From positions 1-25,081 of the forward strand of contig JAHLJZ010000150.1 in NCBI GenBank assembly GCA_025602915.1: 25,081 bases of DNA, given 5' to 3'. The DNA is from Paraphysoderma sedebokerense (taxonomy: Eukaryota > Blastocladiomycota > Physodermatomycetes > Physodermatales > Physodermataceae). Shown in pieces: positions 10,135-19,408 of the stretch (the stretch's first letter is position 1; each line of letters starts with the position of its first letter). A model generated the notes under the pieces. It did not search any database. It saw nothing but the letters and a program-made list of their open reading frames with translations, and was not told the DNA's origin. The position numbers and the translations under genes are program-made.

Positions 10135-10437
10135 CTAACCATATTTCTTGCCCTTGATGACATAAGTGTACCCCGGATCAGCTTGCACATTGGACTGTTT
10201 ATGTTTGTTGTGACGGGGAGTTAATCCCTTTTCTGCTTCGGCCGTTCTGAAGAGCTTGTTTTCCGCGGAATACATGTTGGACGTTTTTGCAACGTACATG
10301 GTACCACTGTATCCCTTGCGATTGTGGTCACCAGCACGACTTTTGGGATTTATAGTTGCGCCGGCGCGGATGGCCCCTTGCTCGGCTACTATATTCTTGA
10401 GGTCGGATTGATTGGTTTCAACAATGCGGAGTGGCAT
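10135..10437 (-). CDS. Small basic protein, 100 aa, unknown function
   Basis: A complete single-exon frame of 100 codons. The sequence is even and soluble in composition, rich in Lys, Arg, Asn, Ala and Gly, with no signal peptide or membrane segment. It ends in an aromatic and basic tail (PGYTYVIKGKKYG). Middle features are GATINPKSRAGDHNRKGYSG and MYVAKTSNMYSAENKLFRTA. It lacks Cys, low-complexity runs and any domain I can name. Its composition, unlike that of shadow frames, supports a real gene: charged and polar residues are evenly spread and the stop is preceded by a compact motif. The nearest neighbour is the surface-protein gene on the same strand, 606 bp downstream, with no sign of co-regulation. 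It could be a small structural or nucleic-acid-binding protein, but that would be guesswork. Confidence 0.55.
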   Translation of the reverse strand: MPLRIVETNQSDLKNIVAEQGAIRAGATINPKSRAGDHNRKGYSGTMYVAKTSNMYSAENKLFRTAEAEKGLTPRHNKHKQSNVQADPGYTYVIKGKKYG

Positions 10438-11250
10438 CGGTGTGAACTTGTTGGGACTACGGAGTGTTGGGAGTGATGGAATTTATACCGGTAGGTTTCC
10501 CATTCTTCTCTCTCCAGAAATTAGAACATTCGGTACATGACACTAGAAGTTACCATCGTCGTATAGCTGTATCATATGACTGCGGAATGATATAAGAGAC
10601 AAAATTAGCAACAAAAATATAATTATCGTGGGTTGTGCAGACGCATTTGGCAGGTTTTTCCAAGAACCAAGAACATTCGCTCTTCGTAACCTCGTTTCTG
10701 AACCGCGTTTTTGAGCCGAAGCGGTCACCCCTATGCGGTTCTAATATTTGGCAACATGATATAAGAGACAAAATTAGCAACAAAAATATAATTATCGTGG
10801 GTTGTGCAGACGCATTTGGCAGGTTTTTCCAAGAACCAAGAACATTCGCTCTTCGTAACCTCGTTTCTGAACCGCGTTTTTGAGGTCACCCCTATGCGGT
10901 TCTAATATAACAAACAACCAGCTGTTCAGGGGTTTTCCTGGCAGCAGTTTCCAGAGGTTTTCGACTTTCCGGGGCCTTTTGTTTGCTTCCGATTGTGTTT
11001 TCAAATGGAGAGTGGAGAGAGCTGTGGTTCCTAAAATTAGGCAATAGCAGCAAGCACGTGTCCTCGGTGTCGTTGTACAGTTGTACCGTTTTACAGTGCT
11101 CAGTTGTTCTGCTACGCAGTCCAGGTTTCAAAGGCTTGCTTAACAAGAGACACTTTGCCTTGAGCTGTTGCACTTTGTTCTACAAGTAGATTCCCTCTCA
11201 CTTGCTCACCTGTCTATACACTCACTTATACACATACTCCGCACTTCCGC
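10438..11250. other. 813-bp gene-poor stretch containing a tandem duplication
   Basis: There is no credible gene. Short frames on both strands at 10543-11190 exist only because the duplicated unit is repeated, and they show no domain features. The left part is the upstream region of the small unknown gene and the right part that of the Thr/Ser-rich gene; in between lies the 160-bp repeat described separately. Confidence 0.5.
10587..10908 (+). repeat. Near-identical tandem duplication, unit about 161 bp, two copies
   Basis: Copy 1 is 10587-10747 and copy 2 is 10756-10908, separated by 8 bp (ttggcaac). Both start atgatataagagacaaaatt and end atgcggttctaatat. By eye they are identical except that copy 1 has an extra 8 bp, ccgaagcg, at 10716-10723. 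Within each copy gaaccgc and gcggttc form a 7-bp inverted repeat that brackets the indel. The near identity points to a recent duplication. Whether the unit is a dispersed family member cannot be told from one window. Confidence 0.9.
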
Positions 11251-12168
11251 ATGCTGTCCTCCACTGCATCCACCACTACTGCTGCCACATCCACTACATC
11301 AACCACTACATCTACTACTGCTACTACATCTACTACATCTACAACAACTACATCGCCCCTCCTCCCCATCCACTACCCCCACATCCTCGCCTCCGAAGCC
11401 GCCCTCTACCCCACCCCAGACCCCTTCCCTCCAAACATCCTCGCCTCCTTCCACTCCAACTCAAACTTCTCCTTCCTCTACCTCCCCTCTACCTCTGACC
11501 CTCACTCTGACCCATACAAGCCCCTCGCCTACGTCGTCCTCATCCCCCTCAAACCTCACTACTGGAAACAACTCCTCGACAATGCCATCTCCGAAGCTCA
11601 AATCGAACCACACATGATCTGGGATGGCAACTCGGACTCAGAAATCGCTTTCCACTTTTTCCACATCGAACGGACTTCCTCTCCAGCTCCCTCGCTAGCT
11701 CAACCCCACAAACTCAAACACACTTCTCCCCCAACTCCATTTAGAATTCAAGTCCTCCAAGATCTCAACGCTACCATCGACAACATCCGCAATCAATTCC
11801 CTCAAAACCCTTTTCGTATCCTTGGTTTCAGCGGCCTCGCCGTCTCCTTGTCTGGCATCAACATCCTGTACAACAGTTGGAACATGAAAGAGTATCCCGT
11901 CACCAGACCAATCTCTCCAGAAACAACCGACAACAGCAACTATCCCGCTACCGCCGATACCGAACGAGAATACATTCTGCGACACCCGGCCAGCAAACAG
12001 ACCAAACTGGTGTCACTCACGACGCAATCGGAATTGAACGCATTGTTGGACGAGGGATACAGTTTTAATAATCAAGTGAAAATGTTTTATTTAACCAACG
12101 ACATGGTCTCCCCTCTTTGGTACTACATTCGACCTTCCATCGACCTCCGAGATATACGCAATCGTTAA
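11251..12168 (+). CDS. Thr/Ser-rich N-terminus protein with weak GNAT acyltransferase resemblance
   Basis: A single-exon frame of 305 codons. Residues 1-36 are a Thr/Ser/Ala tract encoded by a trinucleotide-type repeat. The folded part starts near 40: YPTPDPFPP (53-61), then a strand-like PLAYVVLIPLK (91-101), EIAFHFFHIER (131-141), a helix (IQVLQDLNATIDNIRNQF) and GFSGLAVSLSGINILYNSWN (192-211), which looks like the GNAT pattern where a strand leads into a helix and then a Gly-Phe-like turn. This order (substrate loop, central strands, xxLAVxxxG...L) is what small-molecule N-acetyltransferases show, but the acetyl-CoA pyrophosphate loop (Q/RxxGxG/A) is not evident. The function is therefore tentative. 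The gene itself is well supported by length and by the domain-like C-terminus (MFYLTNDMVSPLWYYI). The ATG at 11251 is the first in frame; translation could start later only by losing the repeat tract, as no Met follows until about residue 121. Confidence 0.55.
   Translation: MLSSTASTTTAATSTTSTTTSTTATTSTTSTTTTSPLLPIHYPHILASEAALYPTPDPFPPNILASFHSNSNFSFLYLPSTSDPHSDPYKPLAYVVLIPLKPHYWKQLLDNAISEAQIEPHMIWDGNSDSEIAFHFFHIERTSSPAPSLAQPHKLKHTSPPTPFRIQVLQDLNATIDNIRNQFPQNPFRILGFSGLAVSLSGINILYNSWNMKEYPVTRPISPETTDNSNYPATADTEREYILRHPASKQTKLVSLTTQSELNALLDEGYSFNNQVKMFYLTNDMVSPLWYYIRPSIDLRDIRNR
11264..11354 (+). repeat. Microsatellite-like tract (act/aca/tct triplets) inside a gene
   Basis: About 90 bp of imperfect triplets (cca cta cat cta cta...), read in frame as Thr, Ser and Ala codons. 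It encodes the low-complexity N-terminus of the 305-aa protein. Such tracts expand and contract easily, so length variation between strains is likely. Confidence 0.85.
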
Positions 12169-12713
12169 AAAAATTTTGCCCTCCAGTTCTAATATTGTGC
12201 TGGAATCGCATGTACTGTTTGTCATATTTTGACAAAACTGTAGAACTAGTCGTTTAGTGGATCCTTACATTCAGATAAAGAATAATGTATGCTTTAGCAC
12301 TGTCAGGCCCTTGTCATCTGTAGCCTCGTAGACAACACACCTCGAAAACGTAAGAATAGTCTCCAATTTTATAGTCTATTCAATAATAGATAATGTAATC
12401 GTTATAGTACAATAATATACATAAATTCTCTTTAAATTATTATATCGTTATTCTCACCATCCTATCCATCCGTCGTACTGTCAAACTTTTACACAGCATT
12501 CCGAGCTTTTGCTCTACTCCAGTTCCACTCTGAGATGTCGTAGTGTGCATCCTTCGTAGAATGAATAGACCTGCATAAACCATGTCGGCTCAAAAAGAGA
12601 CACAAAACACACCGTATCATCTAGAGCAGTCTTAACTCATGCCAGTTCCCATCCATCAATCATCTACCTCGGATTTCCAACTTTAGATTTTCCTCTTTTT
12701 CGCTTGAAATTTG
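12169..12713. other. 545-bp convergent intergenic region
   Basis: This lies between the 3' ends of the Thr/Ser-rich gene and DPH4. It is AT-rich, with several AATAAA-like elements (for example near 12278-12290) suited to 3' processing in either direction. I see no ORF, repeat or RNA structure that I can support. Confidence 0.4.
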
Positions 12714-13367
12714 CTAATCTTCCACCACAAAATACACAATCTTGGCTCTCAAACTACACCCCGTACACTCCACAATTTCCACACCCCTCTCCAATTCATC
12801 TTCGGATATCGTGATATCATCTCCACAACGACACGGATACCCGTACACCCCATTTCCACCATCTCCACTTTCTCCTCCACTTCCTTCTTCCTCGTCTCCT
12901 TCTCCATCCCGTGAGTTCTTCTTTGTGACGGAATAAACCATATCGTCTAAATCAATCACGATATGCGGTGTCCCCATGGACCCAGAGGCAGAAATTTCAG
13001 CGTCGTATTTCCTCCGGGAAGTAGAATCTATTAATGTTTTATACGCTACATGAATCATGTGAAACGATATGTTCGGGTTCGGTTTCGGTTTTTTGGTGGC
13101 TTTAATATTTTTACACTCTGAAATCGATTCAAACGGTTCAACCGATTCCGATTCCGGATACAGATTTGAATTTGAATTTGAATTTGAATTATAAGAGGAA
13201 GAGGAAGAGGAAGAGGAAGAAGAAGAGGGAAGAAGAGTAGTTGAATTTGAATGTAGTAGTTTGTCGGGGTGAGTTTGTAACGCGAGGGAATTGTAAGCTC
13301 GTTTAATCTCGGTGGGGGAAGCTGTACACTCCACCCCTAAGATATCGTAGTAACTTTGACTCGTCAT
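12714..13367 (-). CDS. DPH4: DPH4/DNAJC24: J-domain and CSL zinc-finger protein of diphthamide synthesis
   Basis: DPH4 is a co-chaperone-like, iron-binding factor for the first step of diphthamide modification of a histidine in elongation factor 2, acting with the Dph1-Dph2 and Dph3 proteins in the cytosol. The gene is a single exon of 217 aa. Residues 5-36 are J-domain helices I and II (SYYDILGVECTASPTEIKRA) with the catalytic HPD at 33-35. Helix III is displaced to about 103-123 (HMIHVAYKTLIDSTSRRKYD) by an insert of roughly 60 residues of Ser and Asn runs. The C-terminal CSL zinc finger reads YPCRCGDDITISEDELERG ... CTGCSL, with probable zinc ligands C179, C181, C201 and C204. An acidic Gly/Ser linker (about 152-173) joins the two. 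This J-plus-CSL order is specific to DPH4. The gene is divergent from the DNA methyltransferase gene with 280 bp between start codons. Confidence 0.93.
   Translation of the reverse strand: MTSQSYYDILGVECTASPTEIKRAYNSLALQTHPDKLLHSNSTTLLPSSSSSSSSSSSYNSNSNSNSNLYPESESVEPFESISECKNIKATKKPKPNPNISFHMIHVAYKTLIDSTSRRKYDAEISASGSMGTPHIVIDLDDMVYSVTKKNSRDGEGDEEEGSGGESGDGGNGVYGYPCRCGDDITISEDELERGVEIVECTGCSLRAKIVYFVVED
13163..13237. repeat. Two adjacent simple repeats inside DPH4
   Basis: On the plus strand, gaattt hexamer repeats (13163-13190) are followed by gaggaa/gaagaa repeats (about 13195-13237). On the coding strand they give the Asn-Ser and poly-Ser runs that split the J-domain. They are likely to vary in length. 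Confidence 0.85.
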
Positions 13368-13506
13368 TTCTTAATCTCTCTGTCTCTCTTATTCAACAAA
13401 CCAAATTCATCACACCTCGCTGGAACCATTTCCAAAACCCTTAATTCTCAATCCGTTTGAAAATGTCTTGTTTAGTTTAACATCGTGAGCCGTTGTCATG
13501 CCAACG

Positions 13507-13555
13507 ACGCGTCCGTTGGATGTTTGTTAGAAACCATTTTGTCGTTGCGCGGGAA
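13507..13555. promoter_or_regulatory. Candidate MCB and E2F-type sites in the DPH4-DNMT1 promoter
   Basis: ACGCGT (13507-13512) is an exact MluI cell-cycle box and gcgcgggaa (13547-13555) matches the E2F-type core GCGGGAA; they lie 136 and 93 bp upstream of the methyltransferase ATG. An imperfect palindrome cgttgtcatgccaacg lies next to them at 13491-13506. Such sites drive G1/S transcription in fungi and animals, fitting a replication-coupled methyltransferase. The motifs are seen; their use is inferred. Confidence 0.5.
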
Positions 13556-13647
13556 TAGAAAAAACTGAAAAGTTGAATGTGGAGAGATTATATGGGATTC
13601 TCGAACAAGTTAGAATATTTGAGAAAAAGAGAGTATAGTCGTCAGTC

Positions 13648-16600
13648 ATGTCCTCGAATGAAAACAGTCATAAACGAAAGTACCCACTCTCGAAGGACCC
13701 GTTACAGAAGGACGATTTTGAAGGTGACAGTGGAATCGACGGTACAATCGATAACGAAAACTCAAACGGATTCGGAGATACCTCGATTCCGAGAAACGAT
13801 CAAAACCAAAATCAAGTTTCAAAATCGAATTCGAATAAACGTAGGAAATCAAGTACCCATGAAAACGATCCCAATGTGAACGGTATGTTCGAGATACTTT
13901 TAGTTTTTCCTCCATTTATTTTTCACTCTATGAATCAAGACTCTAACGTTTGGTTTTTGTGATTTAAATGCGTAAATGTAAACTTGTATAGGTTGTTTTG
14001 GTAGAAACCGAAAGGATGAGCCATCGGTTTTTGTACCCACAGATGTCTACATTCAGGAATCCGAATCGTTAAGGTTACCCGGTGAAACCGCCGACGACGA
14101 AGAATACCCCTCTCCTCCTCCTCCTTTTCCTTCTTCTTCTTTTGCTTCTTCTTCGTTGTCAACTCTGTCGGATTCATTAAACGGAGCCTCTTCATCTACA
14201 TCTGCGACCGGTTGGGATCAAGGTTGGGATCAAGGTTACAAACCTTGTAGAGTATTAGACGATTTCGTCATGTACGATTTAAACCACCAGAATGGGATCA
14301 TTGGGATCGAAGAAATCGGACATTGGAATGAAATTACCCAACGGGACGTGGAAGTTCGGGTGGCGGGGTTGGTGACGCCTCAGTTTGTGGAGAATGATGA
14401 AGATGATGATGATGATGGAGACGGGGAGGGTGATGGTGAGGAAGGTGAGAGAGTGACAGAAGGGGGAAAAGAAAGTGAGAAAGGGTTTCGGTTGACGACG
14501 ACGACGATTTTTAGTTATGCGATTCATTATGACGGTGATGGGGCTAGGTTTGTTGGTTATTTTTCTATTTCTCTCGCTTTTCGTTTTCTTTGATTTTTTG
14601 AAAAATCGTTGGGTCGTGTTCTCTTTTTTTTTTGTCTCTTGTGATTTTTAAAGGAAACGTTGGTTACTTCTCTCTCTCGTTTTTGTTTTTCTTTGATGTT
14701 TTAAAAAAACGTTGAGTCGTGTTCTCTCTTTTTCATTCTTGTGATTTTTAAAGAAAAGTTGGTTACTTCTCTATCTGACATGAATGCACGAATATAGTTC
14801 TATTTGGATAGAAACGCAATACTGTTGGTACCTCCTTCGCAACCCTGCCGAGATTTACAAAAAATTTTACATCCGATTCTACAAAGCCGTTTGCCTCGCT
14901 TCTTTTATCATCCAGAAATCACTCCTCAATCCACGTACAACTCTAAGCGGTGTTAAATCCTCTCTACGAAAATACTTTGCCACATTCACCGCCAACAAAA
15001 TACAAGACGACAATGAAATAGAAACTACGCAGGAATATCGGAATGGTTGTTTGTTGGCATTTTCTCCCGCCGAGTTAACCAAATACAATAACTTTATCGT
15101 CCACGAAATCGAAACCTTCGCGGAAGAAAATGACCGTATGGAGTTGATTCTTTCCCCCGTTTACCAACAATTACAAGGTATCACCGTCAAAACCTCCACA
15201 AAGAAACAATACCAAGGTGTTGCTCTCGATCGGTCCACCGCCGGACCAAACACCACCCAACGAGGACCCAAAAAAATAACGGATAAAGAAATCGAAGCGA
15301 GAGGCGCGACTGTCACGCCTTTGATTAAATATATGTGTGATAAATTTGATGTGTTTAAGAATTGTACGAGTGTGGTGGAGTATCAAGATGAAAGTGGATT
15401 TGCGATGGTGACGTCCCCCGATGGGGTTCCAAAATTGCCGGAATTGACGGCGGAAAATGTAAAGTCTGATGTGACGATGGGTACCGTGATATCGAAACTA
15501 AACCAAACTCGGTACCTCAACAATGTACTCGTCGACCGAAAAATCGTCAGTCCCGGATCGTATGTTTGTTACAAAGTTTTGAATCATCTTGATTCGACGG
15601 TACCGGATATTCGGTCAATCCTGAACCACGAGAATTGTCAATCAAACGATATATCCAATTTCAATCGCCGTATCGGTCTCGTTACGCATTTGAAACTCGT
15701 CGAAAATGTTGCCGTCGCTCATGTACATCGTTTATACGAATCTAGTGATACATTTGTAGACCGATACGCCAACGAATCAGAACTCTTGTTATCCACCGAA
15801 TGCACCGACATCCCATGCACCGATATCTTTGCCGTCATGGATCCAGGTGAAATCAAATACTTACCACCCGGTGTCCAACCTTCTCAAGCTCAAAAATTTT
15901 GGTGGCGGTATCAGTATACTACAGAAGGAGAATACCTATGCGCCCAAACCATGTACGATAGAATGAAAATTGTAGTTCCCTCGTTAAACGATTCAAACGG
16001 GACGCATCAACTCGACGAAATCGCAATCGATATCGGTGAACGGTGTATCAATTGTGACATTCAAAGTTCTAAAAAAAAATCTTTGATCCCGAGGTTAATC
16101 ACTACCCCACCAACACTCCACTTTCCAGAACTCGTCAACCCGGTGACACTTGTTCCGTCTTCTCTCCCGAATTATAATGTAGACAAAAAACATCAAGTGA
16201 TTGGGTACTCGTATCAAGAGAAAAATTATTATTTACATGATTTTGTGTATATCGCTTTAAAACCGACTCGGGAGGATCAAGTTTGGGTGATTGGACAAAT
16301 CACCGGGATCATGGAAAACGGGAAAATGGTAGCTGGGTTTAACAATTCTAGTTCTACTGGTGACACTGAAACTCCGGATGAACCTGAGGAATTCGAAAAC
16401 GAGTCAGATTCTAGTTCTGACGAATCAGATTTCAAACAGTTTTTTAAACCACCTTCAATGAGTTTTGAAAAAAATTCAAAATCAACCGTGACACTACATC
16501 TACGACTTTTCGGACGTTGGGATAATTTATTTAAACTCTACCCATCCCAATTCACTCCTTCAGATACAACAGACGAACGAAAACTGTACCTAACAAACAA

Positions 16601-19242
16601 CTACGTTACTGTTTCTCCTACCCGTGTCACCGGATCGTGTTGGGTACTTCATCGAGACGCCATTCTAGATTTAAACTCATTCAAAGAAATAAGACATACG
16701 TATTGGTTTGATCAAGTTCAAATGTGGGATGATTTTGGGTCGGGAGTTACGGAGGTGGAGGTATCCGGTGATACTGATCGTGAAAAAAGGGGAAGGATAG
16801 GGTTGACTACGATTTCGTTGTTTACCGTGAACTTGAATTCGTATGGAAATCAAATGATGAATTTGGAGTATATAAAGACAGTACTGTACGTTCACCTTCA
16901 ACGGTTGAAATTTGAACGACAACAAAATTCTGAAGCGAGGGGAAAGGGTAAAACTAGAGTCGTTGAGTTTAATTCGAATTCAAACGGAAACGGAAACGAA
17001 TTAGACGGATTTGGAGTGTTACGAGCTTTAGATTTATTTGCCGGGTGTGGTGGGTTGACTGTGGGGTTTGATGGGTTGGGAAAGTGTATTCAAGATGGGG
17101 AAGTTAAGGGAAAAGAAAATACAGGAGTGGAATGTGAACAAGATGGGATAAGAAGAAAGTTGAGTATGAGGTTGGAGAGTTTGGTGAAAACGGTGGCTGC
17201 GGTGGAGTTTAATAAGAGTGCTTCGTTGACTTTTGAGTAAGTATTTTTTTTTCTTCTTCTTCTTACCCTTTTATTCTGAAAGGTGGTTAACTTATTTAAT
17301 GTTGTTTATTTCACAAACAGAAAAAATTTCCCAAATGTCATGGTGTATAATCAAGATGCTAATATGTTGTTATCCCGCGCGATCAAGAAATTCAAAAACA
17401 ATGAAGAACTAGATCCCTTGGTTGACTTGCGAGGCAACAAAATTATGGATTTACCACGACCGGGAGAAATTGATTTTATTTATTGTGGGCCACCATGGTA
17501 ACCTTTTCTTTTACTCTTACAAAATTCTTAGACATTTAGAATTTGTAGTAACGATGAGTGGAACTTTTGTTCATAAACAGTCAAGGATTCTCGGGGTTAA
17601 ATCAATACAAAAAAACTGACGACAAAAAAAACGCAATGATTGTACTCGCTTTATCCTATGTCGCGTTTTATCAACCTAAATTATTTTTATTGGAAAATGT
17701 AGTCGGTATGGTGAATGGTTGTTTGGGTGGGTATCAAGCCGGAATACATAAGACCGTAGGCGGTGTGAAACATGGTGCACCAAAGTTGATTATTAGTGCG
17801 TTGTTGGCAATGGGGTATTTAGTTCAAGATTGTTTAAAGTTTGTTGAAATAGGGCTAATGTTTTGGATTTGGTTTTTTTTGGGGGTGGGTAGCTACCAAG
17901 TACGATTTTCTGTGCTTCAAGCTGGTAACCAAGGTGTACCACAATCTCGACGACGATTTATTTTAATCGCATCCAAACGACACCTTCCGCTTCCTTCTTT
18001 TCCGGATGTAACGCATTTATTCAAATCGAATCCAGTCACAGTCAACCTCGGTGTTTCTGGGAAAAAGAAATTCTGTTACGTCAAAGGTGCTCCACTTCCA
18101 GGACTTACAATCTCAGACGGTATCAATGACTTGAAACCATTCGAATACGTTAACCCGAATATTATCTCTCCATTATCGACTGAGGAATTAGAAAAAATCT
18201 ATACCCCAAATGCAGAACGGTACGATATGAATGAATGTAAACCGGCTCATGTACCAAAGGGTAGAGTGAATTATGTGGTCGGTAAAAATAGACAAGAGTA
18301 TGCTTGTGAACCTAGGAACGAGTTTCAAAGAAAATTAAGAATGGGAAGTACTCAATGCGTTAATCATATTACTAGACCGTATACTTTAGAAATTACGGAA
18401 CGAATATGTAGAGTTTCCAAAGAACCAGGGTCAGATCATTGGTGTACGTATTCTAGATTGACTCATCGTTTGTTGTATTTGCTTTTGACATTTTTTCTTT
18501 CTTTTTGGGTTAGCGTTACCCAAGGAACTTGCGCCATGGTGTTTACAACATGCTGATTCCGCGTCTGCTAGACATGGTGGATGGAAAGGTCTTTATGGAC
18601 GATTTCAACCAGACCATCATTTTAAAACGACAATTACAGACGTTAATCCTATGAATAAACAAGGGGTATGGTTTTGAACTTTATATTCGAGATAAAAAAA
18701 TAGAAAATTCATAACATTGATGGATAATATTTTATTCGGTTAAAACTAAAACTTAGACTCTTCTCCATTGGGAACAAAACCGAGTCATCTCCGTTCGCGA
18801 AACTGCCAGAGCTCAAGGATTCCCTGATACTTTTGAATTCCACGCCTACAACGACAACATTCCAGAGTTATATAGGCACACTGGAAACGCTGTACCACCC
18901 GTGTTAGCGGCGAGTTTAAGTTGGAGTGTAATTGTCGCTGATAAGGAACGGTATTTTACAAAAAGGAATTACAACGGTGATGTAATTGGTTTAAATGATT
19001 TAGTGAAAGAGTTGGAAGCTTTGGGTGTTGATGTGACGGGAAAAAATGATCAAGGTTTGGTTGATAATGAAGAGGAAGAAGAGTCAAATGTTTCAAATGA
19101 GAGTAGGAAGGGAAAAGTGCAGTTGAAACGAATGGAAATTGAAGTTTTGGTTAGTCCTGTTAAGGTAAAAAAATTGGTTGAAGAATCAGTTAGTATTGTT
19201 GAGCAGTTGGATGTAGAAAAGCATATTGAAGTTGGGCAGTAG
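13648..19242 (+). CDS. DNMT1: DNMT1-type maintenance DNA (cytosine-5) methyltransferase, 8 exons
   Basis: This enzyme transfers methyl from S-adenosylmethionine to C5 of cytosine, typically on hemimethylated CpG after replication. Exons: 13648-13882, 13992-14547, 14798-17236, 17321-17497, 17581-17814, 17893-18443, 18514-18665, 18757-19242; 4830 nt, 1609 aa, all GT-AG. Domains: a disordered N-terminus with an NLS-like NKRRKSS; the replication-foci domain about 163-300 (PCRVLDDFVMYDLN, then WIETQYCWYLLRNP after the exon 2/3 junction); BAH1 about 512-615 (GSYVCYKV...DIFAVMDP); BAH2 about 738-905 (HDFVYIALKP...RVTGSCWVLH); then the catalytic domain. Motif I is LDLFAGCGGLTVGFD (1008-1022); motif IV PPCQGFSG has catalytic C1136, whose codon is split by an intron; ENV is at 1174-1176, QSRRR at 1231-1235, and motif X GNAVPP at 1491-1496. 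All key residues are intact, so it should be active. No CXXC zinc finger is visible between RFTS and BAH1, unlike animal DNMT1. An acidic tail follows motif X. Confidence 0.96.
14553..14775 (+). repeat. Degenerate tandem repeat within DNMT1 intron 2
   Basis: The 250-bp intron 14548-14797 is built from two diverged copies of a roughly 100-bp unit: 14553-14659 and 14660-14758, with a third partial start at 14759. Each begins ttggttatt/ttggttacttctct and carries cgttgrgtcgtgttctct and cttgtgatttttaaag. The pyrimidine-rich content explains much of the intron; the duplication makes it longer than most introns here. Confidence 0.8.
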
Positions 19243-19408
19243 TCAGTTGCTCAGCGATACAATTTTTGAGTTTGTGAATTGTAATACGATATTTAACATG
19301 TCAAATTTCGGTGTTGTATGTATAAATATTTGTTGAGTTGAATTGTACAAAAATCTATAAATCTTAACCAAATATCAATACGACTATCTACAAACTAGTA
19401 TACAGAAT

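Noticed and set aside
10543-11189. Several 60-93 codon frames on both strands over the duplicated region
   Set aside because: They derive from the repeat unit itself, share no protein-like features and lack a recognisable family; treated as chance frames.
11168-11617. Pro/Leu/Thr-rich alternative plus-strand frames overlapping the 305-aa gene
   Set aside because: Low-complexity shadows of the C-rich 5' part of the real frame, which alone continues to a domain-like C-terminus.
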